From NCBI GenBank assembly GCA_015654825.1, contig JAATGE010000640.1, positions 1 to 8,975 of the forward strand: a DNA stretch of 8,975 nucleotides, given 5' to 3'. The DNA comes from Rhodospirillales bacterium. Its GTDB lineage: Bacteria > Pseudomonadota > Alphaproteobacteria > Acetobacterales > Acetobacteraceae. Positions 6,460 through 8,975 of this stretch are shown here, one piece after another (the first letter of the stretch is position 1; each line of letters starts with the position of its first letter). The notes beneath the pieces were generated by a model. The model was not told the origin of the DNA, searched no databases, and saw only the letters and a list, made by a program, of their open reading frames with translations. Made by a program: the position numbers and the translations under genes.

Positions 6460-6488
6460 TTATCGAATGGGCGTGGTATTTATCGAAT
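6460..6488. promoter_or_regulatory. Paired TTATCGAAT direct repeat upstream of the large TPR gene
   Basis: TTATCGAAT occurs exactly at 6460-6468 and 6480-6488, a 20-bp period that puts both copies on the same face of the helix. The pair lies 38-66 bp upstream of the TPR start, in an AT-richer part of a GC-rich gap, so it could be a tandem operator. No clear -35/-10 pair accompanies it. Confidence 0.35.
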
Positions 6489-6549
6489 AGCAGCGGCTCA
6501 ACGGCGGCCGACAGCATTGCGCGATCACCGACGGCGGCACCGCGTAAAA

Positions 6550-7632
6550 CTATCCGCCCGCGGCCAGGCCGCCATGGCGCATGCGCCGATGGGTCCGCAG
6601 TTCGGCGATCTGGCGCTGCTTGTAGACCCATAGGTGGGCGGCGATTTCCACCGCCTGCTCCGTGGTGAGCTGGGTAATTTCCTCATCGTCGCGATAGGTC
6701 ATTTCGGCGAACAGTTTGCCGTCCTCGCGGCCGAGGAAGCGGCGCGCGACGCGGGCGTTGGACGGCGCGAACATCGTCGCGATCCGCTGCATCGTGACCG
6801 CCGGGACGCGGAATTTCGGGCCGGTGGAAATCGCCTCCAGCGCCTTGGCAACGTCGCCGTGATCGGGGTTGGGGACGTCATCCACGTAGCGCGGCACGTG
6901 CTGGCGGAACAGGCGCAGGAACTGCAGCACGCGCGCATCGAGGCTGGGATTGAGGCCGGTGGGAATAACCAGGTCGGGACCGCGCTCGATGCCCATGATG
7001 GCGAAGAAATCGTCGACCACATCGCCGTTCTTCAATACCGGGCGTTCGAATACCCGCACCGTGATGGCGCTTTCGCCGAACGCCGCCGCCCAGACGTTGA
7101 GCATCTTTTCGTAGTTGTAATAATATTCGCGTTCCGACTGCGGCGGCAGGGTTTCCTTGTTGCTGCCCGCCTTGACCATCATCGAGTAGGTGCTGAGGAA
7201 ATATTCCGGCTGGTGGCGCAGATAGATCACCACGCGCACATCCGCGGCCAGTTCGCGCAGCATGTCCGCGAGCTGTTTCAGCTGCTCCACGTAGCGCACG
7301 CGGGAGGAAAGATGCTCGTTCGAGAGCCACACCTTGGAGCACCCGCTGGCGAGGATTTCCGAGCGCAGGCGCCCCGGCAGTGCCGCCTGGTAGGAAGCGA
7401 CGTCCTCGGGCGAGCGCAGGCCGGCGTCGCGCATCAGGTCGCGGTTGCCGAGGCCGCCGGTGGCGTACAGGGTCAGGCCGATATGGTTGGTGGTGCCCGG
7501 CGCCTCCGGGTACAGGATGCCGCGGGCGGCCAGCGCCTCGCGGTTTTCGCGGCCGACGGTCTGCAGCGTTGTCGTGCCGGTCTTCTGGGTGCCGATATGC
7601 AGGTAGATCGTCGAGGCAACTTGCGTGGGCAT
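6550..7632 (-). CDS. PAPS-dependent sulfotransferase family protein
   Basis: The protein has 360 residues, is soluble and has no signal peptide. The 5'-phosphosulfate-binding loop is at residues 10-24: YLHIGTQKTGTTTLQ, with the K-T-G-T-T-T core typical of bacterial sulfotransferases. The 3'-phosphate-binding region is RHQPEYFLSTYS (139-150), where R139 and S147 fit the R...S pattern. LSNEHLSS (103-110) fits the segment between them. Such enzymes move sulfate from PAPS to a hydroxyl or amino group, often on a surface glycan or lipid; the acceptor here is unknown. I chose the ATG at 7632 because the family motif begins ten residues in; the frame is open upstream to 8223 but that part overlaps the PhaC-like gene antisense-free in another frame and has no family features. 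The Shine-Dalgarno match is weak. The TPR gene follows 127 bp downstream. Confidence 0.9.
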   Translation of the reverse strand: MPTQVASTIYLHIGTQKTGTTTLQTVGRENREALAARGILYPEAPGTTNHIGLTLYATGGLGNRDLMRDAGLRSPEDVASYQAALPGRLRSEILASGCSKVWLSNEHLSSRVRYVEQLKQLADMLRELAADVRVVIYLRHQPEYFLSTYSMMVKAGSNKETLPPQSEREYYYNYEKMLNVWAAAFGESAITVRVFERPVLKNGDVVDDFFAIMGIERGPDLVIPTGLNPSLDARVLQFLRLFRQHVPRYVDDVPNPDHGDVAKALEAISTGPKFRVPAVTMQRIATMFAPSNARVARRFLGREDGKLFAEMTYRDDEEITQLTTEQAVEIAAHLWVYKQRQIAELRTHRRMRHGGLAAGG

Positions 7633-7647
7633 TAAAAAGTCCAGTTC

Positions 7648-7673
7648 GAATGACCGGAATGGCCGGAAATGGG
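7648..7673. repeat. Short 9-bp tandem repeat upstream of the sulfotransferase
   Basis: GAATGACCG (7648-7656) and GAATGGCCG (7657-7665) are followed by a decayed third unit beginning GAAATGG. The array sits 16 bp upstream of the sulfotransferase ATG. The remaining 133-bp gap holds no open frame and no recognisable promoter. Confidence 0.45.
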
Positions 7674-7765
7674 TGGACTGGCCGTCCCGCCGGTGTTCCC
7701 AGCCGTCCCTGTCGCGCCACGGGGCCCAGGCATTGCGCGGTGTTAGCGCGGCACGGCTGCCAGCT

Positions 7766-8938
7766 TCAAGCTTGCGATGTGTCCGGCGCGTTGCGCAGCC
7801 AGGCGGCCAGGCGTTCCCATAGCACGGTCCGGGCGGTGGAGCCGGCGACCATGCCGATGTGGCCGGCCGGCGGCACGTGCAGTTCGGCGCCCGGGATGGC
7901 GGCGGCGAGCGCGCGGGCGCTTTCCGGCGGCACGATGCGGTCGCGCCCGGGGGCCGCGACGAAACAGGGCAGGCGCAGGTTTTCCGGCCGAATCGGCAGC
8001 CCCAGCACGCGCCACTTCGCGGTTGCCGGCGTGTTGGCGCCGTACCAGAAGCCGAGCGTCTCGCGCGCCACCGGGGCGCCCAGCGGAATACCGTCGTTGA
8101 GCCAGTCCTCCATGGCCACGAACATGCGCGCGCGCGGGCTGGCCTGGTCCTGCCGGCCGAAATCGCGGTACTTGGCCGCGACGCTGCCCGGGTCGAGCAT
8201 GCTGAACAGCACTTGCAGCGCATCCACCGGCATGGTGCCGCCGAACGTGAAGACCGGCTCCAGCGCCGGCAGCAATGCCGCCACGTCCTTGGCGGACTGC
8301 GCGCCGGTGGCCCAGAAATCCCATGGGGAGGCGAGCAGAACCAGGCTGGAAATCAGGTCCGGCCGGCGCTCCGCGGCGGCGACGGTCATCAGGCCGCCCA
8401 TGCAGTAGCCGCAGAGGGCGAGCCTGGAGCCGCCGGTCAGCCCGACCCCGAATTGCAAAGCGCGCTCCAGGCGACCGGCGATGTAGTCGGACAGGGAAAA
8501 ACCGCGCTCGATCTCGCCGGGAAAGCCCCAATCCAGCAGCAGCGGGCGGACGCCCTGCTCCGCCAGGTAGCGCAGCATGGAGTGCCCCGGCATCAGGTCC
8601 AGCACATAGGCGCGGTTGACCAGGCTCGGCACGACGAACAGCGGCTGGCCGTCGGCGGGGCCGTAATCGAGCAGGCGGGTGGAACCTTCGGCCCAGATCG
8701 CGGGGGGATCGGGAAGCTCGCGCTGCCAGGGGTGGCGGCGGTAGGCGGCGATGCCCTTCAGCAGCGCGGCGTCAGGCGCGAGGCCCGCGATTTCCTTCGG
8801 CAAGGAGGCCGAGCCTTCGTTCAAGCTCCGCAACACGGTCTGCCAGGCGCTGGATGGTTGCGTCGCGAGCATCAGGTGCAGCCACAGGGGCCGCGGGCCC
8901 CGGCGGCGCAGCGGGCCCGGCGCGTCCGGCCGCTCCAT
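7766..8938 (-). CDS. PhaC-like alpha/beta hydrolase with cysteine nucleophile
   Basis: The 390-residue protein resembles polyhydroxyalkanoate (PHA) synthases. PHA synthase polymerises hydroxyacyl-CoA into storage polyester on cytoplasmic granules. The nucleophile box is GYCMGG (177-182), with Cys 179 in the place of the usual lipase serine, as in PhaC. D333 (PGRDRIVPP) and H360 (PAGHIGM) complete the triad. VPSLVNRAYVLDL (103-115) and LLLDWGFPG (133-141) look like the short class III PhaC. The length fits class III (about 355) and is well below class I (about 590), whose N-terminal domain is missing. No PhaE partner is visible, though the window ends just upstream. The ATG at 8938 keeps the GPRPLWLHL segment, which I recall from similar proteins; ATG at 8872 is an alternative. 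The frame is open to the right edge with no clear Shine-Dalgarno sequence, so a longer start is possible. It may be a granule-associated hydrolase instead of a synthase. Confidence 0.85.
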   Translation of the reverse strand: MERPDAPGPLRRRGPRPLWLHLMLATQPSSAWQTVLRSLNEGSASLPKEIAGLAPDAALLKGIAAYRRHPWQRELPDPPAIWAEGSTRLLDYGPADGQPLFVVPSLVNRAYVLDLMPGHSMLRYLAEQGVRPLLLDWGFPGEIERGFSLSDYIAGRLERALQFGVGLTGGSRLALCGYCMGGLMTVAAAERRPDLISSLVLLASPWDFWATGAQSAKDVAALLPALEPVFTFGGTMPVDALQVLFSMLDPGSVAAKYRDFGRQDQASPRARMFVAMEDWLNDGIPLGAPVARETLGFWYGANTPATAKWRVLGLPIRPENLRLPCFVAAPGRDRIVPPESARALAAAIPGAELHVPPAGHIGMVAGSTARTVLWERLAAWLRNAPDTSQA

Positions 8939-8975
8939 CAGGGACGCCGCCCGGAAGCAGGCGCGCGGCGCGCTC

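Noticed and set aside
4749..6668. 639-codon plus-strand frame opposite the large TPR gene
   Set aside because: It is long only because of codon bias on the other strand, and shows no domain or ribosome binding site. The minus-strand frame has a good ribosome binding site and TPR repeats.
7633..8223. N-terminal extension of the sulfotransferase frame
   Set aside because: The added residues are Arg/Ala/Pro-rich, overlap the PhaC-like gene in another frame, and precede the natural start where the PAPS loop begins ten residues in.

Overview
The window is GC-rich DNA with tightly spaced genes on both strands. It looks like an alphaproteobacterium, most likely in or near the Acetobacteraceae. I infer this from the base composition, from the gene content (class II fumarase, YchF, a small PhaC-like hydrolase, a TPR protein with a 'CEF...QRRLG' domain) and from a long palindromic repeat of a type I recall as common in that family. 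No database search was possible, so the placement is an inference.

Left part (1-1687), minus strand: reading leftward, a GNAT acetyltransferase (1687-1058) is followed by a small membrane-anchored TPR protein with a PLDc_N-like N-terminus (963-196), then a large palindromic repeat (64-193), then the first 12 codons of ychF (37-1), which runs off the left edge.

Middle (1784-4265), plus strand: a secreted aspartyl protease with two retropepsin-like halves fused in one chain (1784-2764), then a complete class II fumarase, fumC (2844-4265). The protease diverges from the GNAT gene across a 96-bp gap. An AT-richer non-coding stretch (4266-4471) and a second, diverged copy of the palindromic repeat (4472-4707) separate fumC from the convergent right block.

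Right part (4710-8938), minus strand: a PhaC-like alpha/beta hydrolase with a cysteine nucleophile (8938-7766), a PAPS-type sulfotransferase (7632-6550) and a 570-residue TPR protein with an unusual C-terminal domain (6422-4710). They share orientation but are separated by 133 and 127 bp, so a single operon is possible but not shown. A link between sulfotransferase and TPR protein, for example in modifying a surface glycan, is inference from proximity.

The most notable items are the two-DTG protease, which resembles a bacterial counterpart of the bilobed pepsin layout, and the repeat family. At both places where a minus-strand gene meets the repeat, the stop codon is followed by exactly two bases and then the repeat edge. 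I see no tRNA, rRNA, CRISPR array, transposase or phage gene.
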